A stretch of DNA of 5,354 nt. It comes from an uncultured Clostridia bacterium (GTDB lineage Bacteria > Bacillota > Clostridia > Oscillospirales > Ruminococcaceae). A program made the translations under genes and the position numbers. The stretch covers positions 1-5,354 of the forward strand of contig CANDLP010000190.1 in the NCBI GenBank assembly GCA_947385505.1, given 5' to 3'. The notes beneath the pieces were generated by a model that worked only from the letters and a program-made list of their open reading frames with translations, made no database searches and was not told where the DNA came from. Within the stretch, counting starts at the first letter, position 1, and each line of letters starts with the position of its first letter. Shown one piece after another: positions 4,307 to 5,354 of the stretch.

Positions 4307-5354
4307 ATGAAAATGAAAAAGATTCTGGCGGGGATACTTGCCGGTGCGATGACGATTTCGGCGGTTACTTTTACGTCGATAACGTTGAATGCGGCTGAAT
4401 ATTTCCCCTTGTTTTCGCATACTGTAACACCGCCTGAAGGCAATGATGAATGGGGCACAAGTGTTTCAGTTAACTATACTATTCCAATTGATAATTCTAT
4501 ACGTGCTGACGTTGAAAAAATTGTTCTTAGTGTGACATCAATATCTTATGCAAATGGTAAGTTTGCTTCAAATTTTGTTGATCCAACAGGAGAAGCACAA
4601 TGGGGTATTTGGAAAGACGGTTCTAACTGGGAGACCACAGGTGGTAACACTGAAATAGTGTGGGATAAAATAAGTGAAACAGGTACTTTGGCTAGTGATC
4701 CTCAATTCCAAATCGGTTATATGAATTATGGTGATAAAACAACACCATCTACTTTTAGCATTAACAGCGCAACGTTTTACAATTCAAGTAATGCTGTTAT
4801 TGGATCGGTATCACGTGAAATAGATGCAAACGGACAAACAACACTTCCAAATGAGATTCCTGCTGAGGAACTTCAAAGATATGAAAGTCTAAGCATTACG
4901 TATAAAACTGACTTAGCCAGTGCATGTGGCCACGGTACGCACAACGATGAAAATTCACAATACTGTATATGGGCAAAGGTGGCTGTATTTGGTAAATTGG
5001 TAGATCAAAACGTTTCAATCAATCCTGACGAGAATGGTAATACCTCTAAATCTACATATTGGTATCAACCAGATAGTCCCGCAGCAGCCGCATCTGGAAG
5101 AGATGAAGAAATTACAACTGCTGATGTAAAAGTGTCTGATATTTTCGCAGCGTTTACTAACGATAAAGATTGGGATAATTTTACATTAAGTTCTGTTTTC
5201 TTTAATGGTTGGAATGCCAGTATCATTAAAGTAATGGGTAACCCCATTGTAACAGATATTCCTGTTGAAAGCATAACCCTAACCAAAGAACTAACCATAG
5301 AAAAAGGCAAAACCGCTCAGCTTGAAGCAACAGTATTACCCGATGACGCAACCG
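4307..5354 (+). CDS. Secreted protein with N-terminal unknown module and Big_2 Ig-like domain, 3' truncated by window
   Basis: The frame is open from 4307 to the window end without a stop, giving 349 visible residues. The start is set by AAGGAGG (4291-4297) nine bases upstream. Residues 1-30 form a signal peptide: basic MKMKK, a hydrophobic Ala/Gly/Leu/Ile core and likely cleavage near A29/A30. Residues about 31-315 form a module I do not recognise. It is rich in Thr, Ser, Asn and aromatic residues, suggests beta structure, and has only two cysteines (C207, C220). From about 319 the sequence VESITLTKELTIEKGKTAQL, followed by the LPDDAT region, matches the start of a Big_2 (bacterial Ig-like group 2) domain, common in exported Clostridia proteins. 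A carbohydrate-binding, adhesive or cell-wall role is plausible but not shown; further Ig-like repeats, a dockerin or an anchor may follow outside the window. Codon use changes sharply after the signal peptide. It is transcribed alone from its own promoter. Confidence 0.88.
   Translation, partial: MKMKKILAGILAGAMTISAVTFTSITLNAAEYFPLFSHTVTPPEGNDEWGTSVSVNYTIPIDNSIRADVEKIVLSVTSISYANGKFASNFVDPTGEAQWGIWKDGSNWETTGGNTEIVWDKISETGTLASDPQFQIGYMNYGDKTTPSTFSINSATFYNSSNAVIGSVSREIDANGQTTLPNEIPAEELQRYESLSITYKTDLASACGHGTHNDENSQYCIWAKVAVFGKLVDQNVSINPDENGNTSKSTYWYQPDSPAAAASGRDEEITTADVKVSDIFAAFTNDKDWDNFTLSSVFFNGWNASIIKVMGNPIVTDIPVESITLTKELTIEKGKTAQLEATVLPDDAT

Noticed and set aside
4240..4458. - strand 72-codon frame across the secreted protein's start
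   Set aside because: It lies opposite a gene with a clear ribosome binding site, signal peptide and promoter and shows no supporting signal of its own.

Overview
The window looks like chromosomal DNA of a low-to-moderate GC Gram-positive anaerobe of class Clostridia, most likely an Oscillospiraceae/Ruminococcus-type gut or rumen bacterium. The evidence is a SCIFF (ranthipeptide) maturase, a gene nearly restricted to Clostridia, strong AGGAGG-type ribosome binding sites, textbook sigma-A promoters, a membrane-anchored HtrA with an Asn/Gln-rich tail, and a secreted Big_2-domain protein. The genus assignment is inference only. All well-supported genes are on the + strand and appear to be separate transcription units rather than one operon.

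Layout. (1) Bases 1-1204 hold the 3' part of scfB, the radical SAM/SPASM maturase that installs thioether bridges in the six-cysteine SCIFF peptide; the precursor gene would lie upstream, outside the window. (2) A 258-base gap holds a -10 element and a roughly 135-base leader with several short hairpins, including a nearly perfect tandem duplication. It leads into htrA (1463-2872), a complete HtrA/DegP-like serine protease with a transmembrane anchor, an intact His-Asp-Ser triad and one PDZ domain. (3) Bases 2886-2993 form a 108-base imperfect palindrome, either MITE-like or a structured intergenic repeat. (4) A perfect TTGACA-N17-TATAAT promoter drives a MarR-family regulator (3139-3753), followed by a probable terminator.

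(5) Bases 3754-4306 contain no conventional gene. A second perfect TTGACA-N17-TATAAT promoter (3957-3985), overlapped by an 11-bp perfect inverted repeat, precedes a roughly 119-nt transcription unit with its own intrinsic terminator (4068-4110). The predicted RNA folds into a long hairpin whose loop side displays UCACCUCCUUUC, the same sequence as the 3' anti-Shine-Dalgarno tail of Bacillota 16S rRNA. Read on the - strand, the same stretch contains two Shine-Dalgarno-preceded micro-ORFs, the second short and hydrophobic. This is the layout expected of a type I toxin-antitoxin locus or a decayed relative, and it is the most interesting part of the window.

(6) A third strong promoter and a 5'-end hairpin lead into a secreted protein (4307 to beyond the end). 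It has a signal peptide, a central module I do not recognise, and the beginning of a Big_2 Ig-like domain. It runs off the window without a stop.

The genes do not form an obvious common pathway. Shared themes are the cell envelope (HtrA quality control, the secreted protein) and peptide signalling (SCIFF). No target of the MarR regulator other than itself can be proposed from the sequence.
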